Origin: UBA9410 sp963933065
GTDB lineage: Bacteria; Actinomycetota; Acidimicrobiia; Acidimicrobiales; MedAcidi-G1
Length of the DNA stretch: 35,220 bases
NCBI GenBank assembly: GCA_963933065.1
Contig: CAWVUB010000010.1
Location: 1 to 35,220, forward strand
Direction of reading: 5' to 3'
The position numbers and the translations under genes are program-made. The notes under the pieces were generated by a model. The model saw only the letters and a list, made by a program, of their open reading frames with translations, ran no database searches and was not told the DNA's origin. Positions 21,479 to 30,225 of this stretch are shown here, piece by piece; within the stretch, counting starts at the first letter, position 1; every line of letters starts with the position of its first letter.

Positions 21479-23926
21479 ATGCGTAACGACACCCGGTGTG
21501 TGATCATCGGAGGTGGGGCCATGGGTGTCGGCCTTCTCTACCACTTAGCCCATGAAGGCTGGACCGACACTCTGCTAATCGAGAAGGGCGAGCTCACCTC
21601 AGGCTCTACCTGGCATGCAGCGGGCCTAGTTCCCCACTTCATCGGCAGCCTCAACATGGCAAAAGTCCATGCTTACGGCGTCGAGTTGTATAAAACCCTC
21701 GAAGAAGAGACGGGCATGGCCACCGGCTGGCATGGTTGCGGCGCTATCCGCCTAGCCGTCAACCACGAACAGGCCGAGTGGTACAGCTATGTGAACGCCA
21801 TGCTTGATTCGCTAGGGATCGAGTCACACCTCATCGGCCACGACGAAATCCGTGAGAAGGCCCCCCTCATGGAGTCGATCGACGATGTCGTCCTTGGTTT
21901 TTGGACTCCACACGATGGTTGGTCTGACCCCACAGGATCCACTAACGCCATGGCCGTCGGGGCCCGCCAACTTGGCGCCCAGATCGCTCGTCATACTCTG
22001 GTAACCGGTGTTATCCAACTTCCTGATAGTCGCTGGCTTGTCACCACCGATAAGGGCGAAGTCACCTGTGACCACATAGTCAACGCTGCTGGTCACTATG
22101 CCCCACAAGTCGGAGCCATGTCGGGCATCGACGTACCAATCGTCTCAATGATCCACCAGTACCTCGTTACCGAACCGCTCGACGCTTTCAAGGCCTGCAA
22201 AGTTGAGATGCCTGTCATCCGTGACCCTCGCTCGTCGTGCTACTACCGCCAAGAGATTGACGGACTCCTCATCGGTCCTTACGAGACCGAGAATTCCGTT
22301 ACCTACGGTCTTGATGGGATCGACTGGAACCTCCATTTCCACCTAACTCCACCTGATCTAGACCAGCTGGCCCCCTGGCTTGAGATCTCAGCCGCACGAT
22401 TCCCAGTATTCGCGGAAGCCGGCATCAAACAAGTCGTCAGTGGCCCTATTACCCATACCCCGGACGGTGGCTATCTCATGGGCCCTGCCGCCGGCCACCA
22501 AAACTACTGGTTCTGTGCTGGCGCATCCATAGGCATTACCCAAGGTCCAGGTGCTGGGAAATATCTCGCACAGTGGATGGTTCACGGCCAGACCGAAATC
22601 AACGTCCGAGAGATGGACCCCCGCCGCTTCGGGCCTTGGTCTGATCGGGAGTACACGATTGACAAATCGATCGATGAGTACCACGAGATGTACCAAGTAC
22701 GGATGCCCGGGGAGTACCGCTCAGCAGGTCGACCGATGAAGCGAACCCCAATCGCTGATCAGTTAGACGCTCTAGGTGCCCAGTGGCAAGATGTCTGGGG
22801 ATGGGAGCGCCCCCGTTACTACGGCGATCCCGAGGAGTACACGTGGCGCCGATCCAATGCCCACGACATCGTTGGTATTGAGTGTCACGGTGTTCGTAAT
22901 CGGGTCGGTATAGCTGATCTCTCCGCCTTTGCGAAATTCAGCGTGGTTGGACCTGACGCTGCGGTCCTCCTAAGCCGCCTCTCAGCTAACCGGTTGCCGT
23001 CCCGAGATGGAGGAATTCGCCTCGCCCACTTCCTCACAGAACTGGGCGGCATCGAAGGCGAGATGACGATCACTAGGTTGGGAACTGAGCGGTTCTACCT
23101 GAACTCAGCCATCGCCGGCACGACCCACGACATGGATTGGCTACGGCAGCATGCCCTCCCTGACGAGAAGGTCACTATTGAAGACTTAACAGAGCAGGTG
23201 GGGATCCTCGCCGTTACCGGTCCCCAAGCCCGCAATGTGCTGATCGCCTGTACAGATGCTGACCTCTCCTCCAAGGCATGGCCGTGGCTGACCTGCCAAC
23301 AGGTCGAAGTCGGCGGTGTCGGCTGTACCGCCCTTCGGGTCAGCTACGTCGGCGAACTGGGCTGGGAACTTCACCACCCCATCGACCAGATGCCCCAGTT
23401 GTACGGTGCTTTAATCTCTGCTGGTGAACCGTATGACATGGTCCACTTTGGCTCTTTGGCCATGAACACTATGCGGATGGAAAAGGCCTATAAGGCTTGG
23501 GGTGGTGAACTCACTACAGAGATAACACCAATTGAAGCTCGCCTTGAGCGTTTTATCGATCTTGATTCCGGCCGAGATTTTCTCGGCCGGGATGCCACCC
23601 TCTCACGTCGAAGCGTTGACCATGACTCCACTGAAGTCGAACTAGAGCAGGTACTTGTGTACTGCGAAGTTGACGCCACTGATTCGGACTGTCGCGGAAA
23701 TGAACCCTGCTACGACCCGTCGGGTGATGGTTTGCGCTGTATGGGCATCACCACCAGTGGCGTCTGGGGCCACACCGTCGGGAAGTCGTTGGCCTTCGCA
23801 TACGTCGAACCGTCATTCGAGGCCCCCGGCTCAACCTTCGAGGTTGTCCTATTCGGTAAACGTCACACCCTGACCGTGCTGGGTGAACCAGCGCATGACC
23901 CTCTGAACGAAAGACTGCGGACATGA
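21479..23926 (+). CDS. Dimethylglycine/sarcosine dehydrogenase-like FAD-GcvT fusion protein
   Basis: This 815-residue two-part enzyme has an N-terminal DAO-type FAD domain and a C-terminal aminomethyltransferase (GcvT) domain, as in dimethylglycine and sarcosine dehydrogenases. It should oxidise an N-methyl amine and pass the one-carbon unit to tetrahydrofolate. Seen here: VIIGGGAMGVGLLYHLA near residue 8, TSGSTWHAAGLVPHF (this WH histidine is the covalent FAD site in DMGDH/SARDH), GYLMGPAAGHQNYWFCAGASIGITQGPG near 345-370, then the GcvT part with IADLSAFAKFSVVGPDA, VLAVTGPQARNVL-like text, and RVSYVGELGWELH near 635. A GTG at 21455 is possible, but the ATG at 21479 directly precedes the FAD fold. 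No ribosome site is obvious. Its stop overlaps the MttB-family start (ATGA). Confidence 0.88.
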   Translation: MRNDTRCVIIGGGAMGVGLLYHLAHEGWTDTLLIEKGELTSGSTWHAAGLVPHFIGSLNMAKVHAYGVELYKTLEEETGMATGWHGCGAIRLAVNHEQAEWYSYVNAMLDSLGIESHLIGHDEIREKAPLMESIDDVVLGFWTPHDGWSDPTGSTNAMAVGARQLGAQIARHTLVTGVIQLPDSRWLVTTDKGEVTCDHIVNAAGHYAPQVGAMSGIDVPIVSMIHQYLVTEPLDAFKACKVEMPVIRDPRSSCYYRQEIDGLLIGPYETENSVTYGLDGIDWNLHFHLTPPDLDQLAPWLEISAARFPVFAEAGIKQVVSGPITHTPDGGYLMGPAAGHQNYWFCAGASIGITQGPGAGKYLAQWMVHGQTEINVREMDPRRFGPWSDREYTIDKSIDEYHEMYQVRMPGEYRSAGRPMKRTPIADQLDALGAQWQDVWGWERPRYYGDPEEYTWRRSNAHDIVGIECHGVRNRVGIADLSAFAKFSVVGPDAAVLLSRLSANRLPSRDGGIRLAHFLTELGGIEGEMTITRLGTERFYLNSAIAGTTHDMDWLRQHALPDEKVTIEDLTEQVGILAVTGPQARNVLIACTDADLSSKAWPWLTCQQVEVGGVGCTALRVSYVGELGWELHHPIDQMPQLYGALISAGEPYDMVHFGSLAMNTMRMEKAYKAWGGELTTEITPIEARLERFIDLDSGRDFLGRDATLSRRSVDHDSTEVELEQVLVYCEVDATDSDCRGNEPCYDPSGDGLRCMGITTSGVWGHTVGKSLAFAYVEPSFEAPGSTFEVVLFGKRHTLTVLGEPAHDPLNERLRT

Positions 23927-25497
23927 GTGCCCAAGGAAAGCGCACTGGACGAGCTGGTGGTCGGGCCGCACGGGTAGCCGCTCGGGCCGCCGGGCTCGCT
24001 GACGACGAGAAGGCTGTTCGCCCTGGCCAGGCCGGCGGTGCCTACAAACCACTGACCGACTCTGAATGCCGCACCATCTACGAAACAGCCCTAACCATGC
24101 TGGAGGAGTTTGGTATGGGCACTCCAATCCCAGAATTTATCGAGGTGGTTGTACCCGCCGGGGGTTGGGTTGATGAGTATGAGCGGCTCCACTTTCCCCG
24201 ATCTCTGGTGGAAGACGCCATAGACATGGCAGCCAAAGAGTTCACTTGGCATGGGTTCAACGATGACCGCTCCATCGTGGTTGGCGGCAACCGGGTCCAC
24301 TTCGGCACTGCTGGTGCTGCCGTATCGGTCTGGGAGCATGAAACCCGCAAGCACCGGCCGTCCAACCTCCAGGATTTGTACGACGTTGCCCGTCTCGTCG
24401 ACACCCTTGAACACATTCACTTCCACGTCCGCACGCTGGTACCCCGAGACATGGTTGAGTCACGTGATCTTGACTTAAACACCGCATACGCAGTAGCTAT
24501 GGGAACCTCAAAGCCAATTGGCACATCGTTCTTTCAGCCTGAGCATGTGTACGAGGTCGTTGACATGTTCGACGAGATGCTTGGTGGCCAGTCTGGCGCC
24601 TTTTCCCAGAGGCCATTCTGTGTGGCCAACAATACATTCGTCGTACCACCCCTGCGCTATGCCGAAGATGCCGTACGTTCGATGGTCGCTCAGGTCCATA
24701 CCGGAATGCCCATCAATCTGCTATCAGCCGGACAAGCAGGTGCCACCTCACCCGCTGCGCTGGCTGGATCCCTAACTCAGGCTCTCGCAGAGTGCCTTTC
24801 AGCACTGACATGTGTCAACTTGCTAAACCCCGGTCACCCTTGCGTAATGGGCCTCTGGCCATTCGTTTCTGATCTGCGGACTGGCGCCATGACTGGAGGG
24901 TCAGGTGAAGAGGCGGTACTAAACGCTGCTGCCGCCCAAGTAGCTAATTGGTTAGGCCTACCGTCCGGTGTGGCTGCCGGCATGAGTGACTCGAAAGTGC
25001 CTGATAATCAGGCTGGCCATGAGAAGGGGCTGACCGTTGCGCTAGCCGGGCACGCCGGTGCCAACCTCGTCTATGAATCGGCTGGAATGCTGGCCAGTCT
25101 GCTGGCTTGTTCGTACGAAGCGCTGGTCATTGATAACGACATGCTCGGTGCCGTCAACCGAACTATCCGGGGCATCGAAGTGACGCCGGATACTCTCTCG
25201 ATCGAAACAATAAAGTCAGTTATCTTTGGCGCCGGCCACTTCCTAGGTCAAGATCAGACCCTTGCTCTGATGCAGAGCGAATACATCTACCCCGAGGTTG
25301 GTGACCGACTCAGCACCGCCGACTGGTTTGACGCCGGTGCTACCTCAGTTGACGAGCGTGCCAGATTGCGGGTACACGAAGTGCTGGCCTCGCACTTCCC
25401 GTCGCACGTGTCACCTGATCTTGATGCCCGAGTCCGGGACCGATTCAATATCCAACTTCCGGTAGGGCAGTTAACCAGTTCTAGCCACTGGAGTTGA
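23923..25497 (+). CDS. MttB-family (trimethylamine methyltransferase-like) protein, non-pyrrolysine
   Basis: This is a 524-residue TIM-barrel corrinoid-dependent methyltransferase family protein. The N-terminus is basic and disordered, then come a domain starting LTDSECRTIYETALTMLEEFGM, GGNRVHFGTAGAAVSVW, and the conserved C-terminal region with GMSDSKVPDNQAGHEKGLTVALAGHAGANLVYESAGM and EALVIDNDMLG. The frame is open throughout with no in-frame TAG, so it belongs to the non-Pyl group, whose characterised members demethylate quaternary amines such as glycine betaine and carnitine. It overlaps the FAD-GcvT gene by 4 bp, arguing that both act on one methylated amine. No corrinoid-binding protein or corrinoid:folate methyltransferase is nearby. 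The GcvT half of its partner may serve in that place, which is speculative. Confidence 0.85.
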   Translation: MSAQGKRTGRAGGRAARVAARAAGLADDEKAVRPGQAGGAYKPLTDSECRTIYETALTMLEEFGMGTPIPEFIEVVVPAGGWVDEYERLHFPRSLVEDAIDMAAKEFTWHGFNDDRSIVVGGNRVHFGTAGAAVSVWEHETRKHRPSNLQDLYDVARLVDTLEHIHFHVRTLVPRDMVESRDLDLNTAYAVAMGTSKPIGTSFFQPEHVYEVVDMFDEMLGGQSGAFSQRPFCVANNTFVVPPLRYAEDAVRSMVAQVHTGMPINLLSAGQAGATSPAALAGSLTQALAECLSALTCVNLLNPGHPCVMGLWPFVSDLRTGAMTGGSGEEAVLNAAAAQVANWLGLPSGVAAGMSDSKVPDNQAGHEKGLTVALAGHAGANLVYESAGMLASLLACSYEALVIDNDMLGAVNRTIRGIEVTPDTLSIETIKSVIFGAGHFLGQDQTLALMQSEYIYPEVGDRLSTADWFDAGATSVDERARLRVHEVLASHFPSHVSPDLDARVRDRFNIQLPVGQLTSSSHWS

Positions 25498-25646
25498 TCT
25501 GGAATTGGACCAGAGTTATCCAGAGCAGTTCATACCCCAACGAGAGACATTTGTTACCCACCAAATCCATTGCTAATAGGCCCTTGATTAAACATGTCCG
25601 CCATCTCGGCGACCGATCCAAATGGGTTATCACCCTTCCGACAACA

Positions 25647-26546
25647 TCAAGTCAGATCGACTAGATGTGCCGCGGGCCCTTCCGGATCTATAAGACCAAG
25701 CAGCGAAGGCCAACCAATAACGACTTCGGGGGTTCCCGCAGTACCCGGTGCCACTTGATGAAGGCCGAACCGAACCACTAACCCCTCTGCTCTCACTCCA
25801 AATACCGCATAGTTCGATGCCTCAAGTTCCAGGCCCCGTCCATCCGCCCAAAGCCCGGCCGTTCCCAACTGGCTCAATAGTTCCTGTCGAGCAAAGAATC
25901 CGATCGTCGCCAACCACGGGCTCTCCGTGACAAATAAGTCTCCCAAGTTCAACTTGGTACCCGTCCGCAAATCGACCAGAACCGAGTCGACCCGATCATC
26001 TATGTCAGCCGCACCAGCCCACTCGACTCGGGCCTCATAAACCACGCTGACCAGCCGATCATCTAACAACCACACCATCCCCGATCCCTGAAGTGAGTCA
26101 CGCTCAAGGGCCGACCTAGCCGAATCCTCTCCAGATTGCTCAGAAACGGCAGTCATAAATGCAGCTTGTAGTTCCTCAATCGGACCACGAAGCGCAACGT
26201 TTACCGGATGGTCTAGAGCGAGGCCATCCAACTGCGGATAGCTCAATTCGTAGGAACCCCTCCCTCCGACTGTTCCGGCCATTGAATCCACGTATACCGA
26301 CCCGTGGACCACGACAGGCTCTGAGTTGGAGCCCATTGGTAACTTCCCCTCGGGTAGCGAACTAGTGGGTCCCACGACATCACTAGACGGCGCCGGCGTC
26401 TTTCCTATGCCATTGGCCACCATTTCGCGACCGTCTGCCTCCGCACAACTAACGGCCGCAATGGCCAACACCAGAATAAAAACACGTGTCGCTAATCCGT
26501 GTGAGAGTAGGAAACGGCAGAAGTTCACATTCGAGATGGTAGCCAC
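25647..26546 (-). CDS. Secreted lipoprotein with DUF3298/RsiV-like C-terminus
   Basis: This 299-residue protein has an N-terminal hydrophobic stretch (about residues 19-33) ending AVSC34, an imperfect lipobox, so it is probably a lipoprotein anchored outside the membrane. After a Ser/Pro-rich linker come a YELSYPQLDGL segment, DLRTGTKLNLGDLF near 195, and a terminal FGLHQVAPGTAGTPEVVIGWPSLLGLI, which matches the DUF3298 pattern (YxVAPYAxGxxxVxIP) found in RsiV-type anti-sigma factors and related envelope proteins. The start is a GTG at 26546 lying inside an inverted repeat. It diverges from the coiled-coil gene at 26596. The role is unknown, with envelope sensing or lysozyme binding the family precedent. 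Confidence 0.65.
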   Translation of the reverse strand: MATISNVNFCRFLLSHGLATRVFILVLAIAAVSCAEADGREMVANGIGKTPAPSSDVVGPTSSLPEGKLPMGSNSEPVVVHGSVYVDSMAGTVGGRGSYELSYPQLDGLALDHPVNVALRGPIEELQAAFMTAVSEQSGEDSARSALERDSLQGSGMVWLLDDRLVSVVYEARVEWAGAADIDDRVDSVLVDLRTGTKLNLGDLFVTESPWLATIGFFARQELLSQLGTAGLWADGRGLELEASNYAVFGVRAEGLVVRFGLHQVAPGTAGTPEVVIGWPSLLGLIDPEGPAAHLVDLT

Positions 26547-26590
26547 CAGTACCGGGACACCCCGTCGGGTACCTGTCCATCGCTACCATC
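26535..26590. repeat. Nested inverted repeat between divergent genes
   Basis: Perfect 9-bp arms GATGGTAGC (26535-26543) and GCTACCATC (26582-26590) are separated by 38 bp. Inside is a second pair, GTACC (26549-26553) and GGTAC (26568-26572). The whole dyad fills the short space between the divergent lipoprotein and coiled-coil genes, so it may be a shared operator or promoter. One outer arm falls in codons 2-4 of the lipoprotein as called, so that start may need moving downstream. Confidence 0.4.
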
Positions 26591-26595
26591 AACCT

Positions 26596-27117
26596 ATGTC
26601 TTTCAGACGAAAGCCCCGACAGATCACCTCCCAACGGGCCGAACAACGCCGTAGCCGACGGCCCGCAGCACAGATGGTCGCCAACAGGCCAGATAGTGAC
26701 CAAACCCTGCTCGACCTAGTTAACGGAATGCGTGAACTCACTGAAAGGATTGGAGTTCTAGAACACCGCTTTGACGCCCTCGGTACTCGAGCTGCTGTCG
26801 ACCCTGACAGCGAGGATGTCATGGAGCTTCGACTCCACGTAGCCCGCCTGTCTGCCGAGGTCTCCCGAGTCACAGTGGGTCTTGAAGCCAGAATCGCCGA
26901 GGTGGCCACCAATGTCGGCGTGGCCCTGGTTGGTGACCCAGTCTTGGCCACCATCCCTCCGACCGGTTTACGCATATCGACCCCGGTGCTTGCTGGCGAC
27001 GAGACCTTTGAAGACCTAAGCGCTGACTCTCCAGCCAGAGCACGCGGCGCCCAGTCCTCCTTTAACGTGGCACAAACTGGGCGCACTAGTGGCTGGCAGC
27101 CCGTAGAACCTGAGTAG
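26596..27117 (+). CDS. Hypothetical coiled-coil protein
   Basis: This 173-residue protein belongs to no family I recognise. The N-terminus is very basic (FRRKPRQITSQRAEQRRSRR). A central heptad-rich region follows from about residue 35 to 105, with LLDLVNGMRELTERIGVLEHRF, then VMELRLHVARLSAEVSRVTVGL, indicating a coiled coil. The C-terminal third is low-complexity and acidic. The frame extends upstream to 26326, but that part is antisense to the lipoprotein gene, so the ATG at 26596 is chosen. No ribosome site is visible and it may be leaderless. It converges on the UPF0182 gene. Confidence 0.6.
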   Translation: MSFRRKPRQITSQRAEQRRSRRPAAQMVANRPDSDQTLLDLVNGMRELTERIGVLEHRFDALGTRAAVDPDSEDVMELRLHVARLSAEVSRVTVGLEARIAEVATNVGVALVGDPVLATIPPTGLRISTPVLAGDETFEDLSADSPARARGAQSSFNVAQTGRTSGWQPVEPE

Positions 27118-27145
27118 CAGGACTGGGGTCTCCCACCAGACCGAT

Positions 27146-30100
27146 CTAGCCAGCCACAGTCTCTAAAGCATCAATCAGTTCCTGCATCCGGGCCTGGATA
27201 CGCCCGAACTCCACCCAATCGGCCGGATCTTGAGACAATGCAGCAGCCGAAGCCGACTGAAGTTGGATGAACTCAGCCACCAATTCGCCAAGGTCGTCAG
27301 GAAGCAGAGTCTTGACATCGGTCACGACAACTCCTGCGGCCGAACCTTCACCAGCATCCACCGAACTGGAAATCACGCCACTACCGGCAGCACCAGTCGA
27401 AAGGCCTTGAAATAAGTCATCCAGTGACTCGTCAATCAATTCCTCAAGCGCCTGTTGAAGAGAATTAGCCATAACTACTTGCTCACCAACCGACACGATT
27501 ACCCGCTCAAGTTCCGGAACCGTACTGTCACCCTCAGCCTGCACGTACAACGGTCGGACGTACAGAATTGAATTCTCAATAGGCACCAACAACAGCTCGC
27601 CAAACAGCACCGAAGATCCTCGCTGGCTTAGCAGTGTCTGGAGGCTAGCAACCGCCTCATCGTTACGAATACGTTCTTCAGCGAGTGCTGGACCATCGAA
27701 ATTAGATGACGGCGGCCGGTACACAACCAACTCGCCCAAATGATCACCGTCGCTGCGGCCCACTATGAAAGCGGCAAGCTCCTTGCGGGCATCGTCCTCA
27801 TCAAGCGGCACAAAAGCTCGCATGATCACGAACTCTGCTTTTTCCCCAGATAGCAAGACCTCGGAAGACCCTTCACCTTCGGGTAGCGCCATCATCATCC
27901 GATATGGCGCCATGCGACGGTTCCGAACCCCAATCTGGAAGCCCTGCTCATCAACCAGCACAACATTCCCTGCACCTTCACCAGTTCGACCCGGGTCCTG
28001 AGATACTGCCCACTCTGAGGCACGCTGGTAGAAATTTTCCGTATCTTCTACGTGGTAAGCACCCCACATTTCTGATTGCAGTCGAAAAAGATCCTCGGCA
28101 TAGCGCAGGTGTACGTCCAGCCCGGATGGCATCGCCGACATCGGAGTAAATAGTCCTTCGAAGGCATCCGAGAACGCAGCGATCAAGGGATCAGTCTCAT
28201 CAACCACGTACAAAATGACCTCTCCAGTGAACGCATCTACGGTGGCTTTCACCGAGTTGCGCACGTAGTTCAAGTCGTGTCGTAGTCCACTAGACCGAGG
28301 TAACTCACCCACTGAAGCCTGCTCGGCGTAGGGGTAGCGATCAGTAGTCGTGTAGCCATCCACCACGTAGATGATCCGGCCATCGATCAACACTGGGTAT
28401 GGGTCGGCGTCGAAGTGCAGGAACGGCGCCAACTTCTCGACCCGATCTCGCACATCTCGGACATAGAACACGCGAGACTCATCAGTGACGAAGTTGGAGA
28501 TCAGGGGTTCCAACTCACCAAACCTAAGAGCGAAAGCCACTTTCCGAACAAAGGAACCCATGCCAACGCCACCATCGCCACCGATGTCGGCGTACCGAAC
28601 AGCCTGAGTCTCCTGATTCTCGTCAGTGAAGTCGACCTCATCGCGACTTGCACCCACCACTGCGTAACCATCTAGGCCCTCACCGATATATATCTGTGGC
28701 CGATCCAGCGTCACCTCCACAGACGGATCAATCGACACCGGCAAATCCCCTACTAAGAATTCTGGATCGCCCGAGCCTCTCACCCGACTAACCGGAGCCA
28801 TAGCCACGCCGTAGCCGTGAGTAAACGCCACGTGCTGGTTCTCCCACGACCGAGTCTCGTTTAACTCCAACTCACGGGTACCTAACAGCACCTGAGTTGT
28901 CTCACCATCGATTATGTACCGATCAGTGTCCATTTCATCAGTGAAGGCGTAGAACTCACGCTCACCCTGTAGCCGATCGAACGTGCCCTGCACCACGAGG
29001 GGATCCAGCGTACGGATGTTACGCACAGTGCCCCTGTTGGCCAAGAGGTCACTTGCTGTGACCTGGTTATCGAAGTCAGTGAGTTGCACCTCGGCAATGC
29101 CATCAAGTCCATAGGCCACTCGGGTGGCCGTGATATTGCGCTCGATATAGGGCGCCTCTTTTTCAGACTCGGCAGGCTGCACACGAAGACTCTGGATGAC
29201 AGCCGGATAGATGTTGCCCATCACAAGAGCCACGAACGCCCAAAGACCAACGGCCAAGGTGGGGAGCACCCAGCCCCGTCGACGGATATTCAAAATGAGC
29301 AGTGTCACAGCGAAAAGCGAGATGAGAATTAGCAGATTTATTACTGGGAGCTGGGCCTTCACATCGGTATAAGTCGCACCATTTACTGCACCACGGTCCG
29401 ATGTAGTCAACTCAAAGCGAGCCAGCCAGTAATCCCCAGCCCTAACTAGGGCAATGAGACCAAGCAGCACCGACAGATGGGCCTTGACCGCTGGCTGAAC
29501 GCGTTCACCTGTCGTCTGTAACCGGATTCCACCATTGATGTAATGGAACAGCGTGGTGACAAACAGCGTCACCATCAGCGTGGCGAACAGCCACCCCACC
29601 ACAAAGGACAAGAACGGTAGTCGAAAGACATAGAAGCCGATGTCTCGGCCGAACAGATCATCAACGACACCAAAGTCCATCCCATTGGTGAACAGCAACC
29701 ACTCTTCCCACCGACCGCTAACGCCGAAACCAGCTACCAGAGCAAACAGGGCCGATAGCACGAAGCGCACCAGCCAACGACGACGACCAACCAACAGGTG
29801 GTAGCCCCGTAGAAGGTCCTCTTCCGGGCCCGGTGGACGAATAGGGGGTGCCAAGCGGTCAGCAACTGTCAGATTAGTGAACAATATGCCAAAGAAAAGG
29901 AGGGTGAACAGAGTCACCAACACCACTTGGGCTCCGAAAACTGACACAAAAACGTCTTCGTGGCCAAGCTGATCGAACCATAGGTAGTCAGTCCAGAATC
30001 CAGCCATACCCCGAAGTGAGAGCATCAATACGATGAAAGCTGAGACGACCAACCCAGCAATCATGCGAAACTTCATTGACCGGCCGGACCGACGAAAGGT

Positions 30101-30148
30101 CCGAGGGAAAGAACGTGAACTGGGTGGAGGGGCGTCTTCAGGGCGCAT
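27146..30148 (-). CDS. UPF0182 family large membrane protein
   Basis: This 1000-residue protein is characteristic of Actinobacteria. The first third contains about seven or eight membrane spans, for example MIAGLVVSAFIVLMLSL near residue 28, VFGAQVVLVTLFTLLFFGIL near 70, and LLILISLFAVTLLILNI near 275. The remainder is a large, acidic, presumably extracytoplasmic domain with the UPF0182 text PYIERNITATRVAYGLDG, DAYTGEVILYV-like and YVRPLYVQAEGDSTVPELERVIV. The C-terminus is low-complexity. Length matches the family. The function is unknown, with roles in envelope integrity suspected. The ATG at 30148 has AGG about 8-10 nt upstream. It follows the PDZ/Lon protease gene by 77 bp, a neighbourhood conserved in Mycobacterium (Rv3193c/Rv3194c). 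Confidence 0.93.
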   Translation of the reverse strand: MRPEDAPPPSSRSFPRTFRRSGRSMKFRMIAGLVVSAFIVLMLSLRGMAGFWTDYLWFDQLGHEDVFVSVFGAQVVLVTLFTLLFFGILFTNLTVADRLAPPIRPPGPEEDLLRGYHLLVGRRRWLVRFVLSALFALVAGFGVSGRWEEWLLFTNGMDFGVVDDLFGRDIGFYVFRLPFLSFVVGWLFATLMVTLFVTTLFHYINGGIRLQTTGERVQPAVKAHLSVLLGLIALVRAGDYWLARFELTTSDRGAVNGATYTDVKAQLPVINLLILISLFAVTLLILNIRRRGWVLPTLAVGLWAFVALVMGNIYPAVIQSLRVQPAESEKEAPYIERNITATRVAYGLDGIAEVQLTDFDNQVTASDLLANRGTVRNIRTLDPLVVQGTFDRLQGEREFYAFTDEMDTDRYIIDGETTQVLLGTRELELNETRSWENQHVAFTHGYGVAMAPVSRVRGSGDPEFLVGDLPVSIDPSVEVTLDRPQIYIGEGLDGYAVVGASRDEVDFTDENQETQAVRYADIGGDGGVGMGSFVRKVAFALRFGELEPLISNFVTDESRVFYVRDVRDRVEKLAPFLHFDADPYPVLIDGRIIYVVDGYTTTDRYPYAEQASVGELPRSSGLRHDLNYVRNSVKATVDAFTGEVILYVVDETDPLIAAFSDAFEGLFTPMSAMPSGLDVHLRYAEDLFRLQSEMWGAYHVEDTENFYQRASEWAVSQDPGRTGEGAGNVVLVDEQGFQIGVRNRRMAPYRMMMALPEGEGSSEVLLSGEKAEFVIMRAFVPLDEDDARKELAAFIVGRSDGDHLGELVVYRPPSSNFDGPALAEERIRNDEAVASLQTLLSQRGSSVLFGELLLVPIENSILYVRPLYVQAEGDSTVPELERVIVSVGEQVVMANSLQQALEELIDESLDDLFQGLSTGAAGSGVISSSVDAGEGSAAGVVVTDVKTLLPDDLGELVAEFIQLQSASAAALSQDPADWVEFGRIQARMQELIDALETVAG

Positions 30149-30225
30149 GATCAGAGCCTACGAGTGAGATCGCCTGCCAACCCACGTCGCCCTCAAGTCG
30201 ATGACCACCAACGGGCGGTTCCCTG

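Noticed and set aside
23923..25497. Pyrrolysine-containing trimethylamine methyltransferase
   Set aside because: The reading frame has no in-frame TAG. The family alone does not imply pyrrolysine, and no pyl gene is present.
26326..26595. N-terminal extension of the coiled-coil protein
   Set aside because: It runs antisense through the lipoprotein gene and has low-complexity shadow-like composition. The ATG at 26596 is the sensible start.
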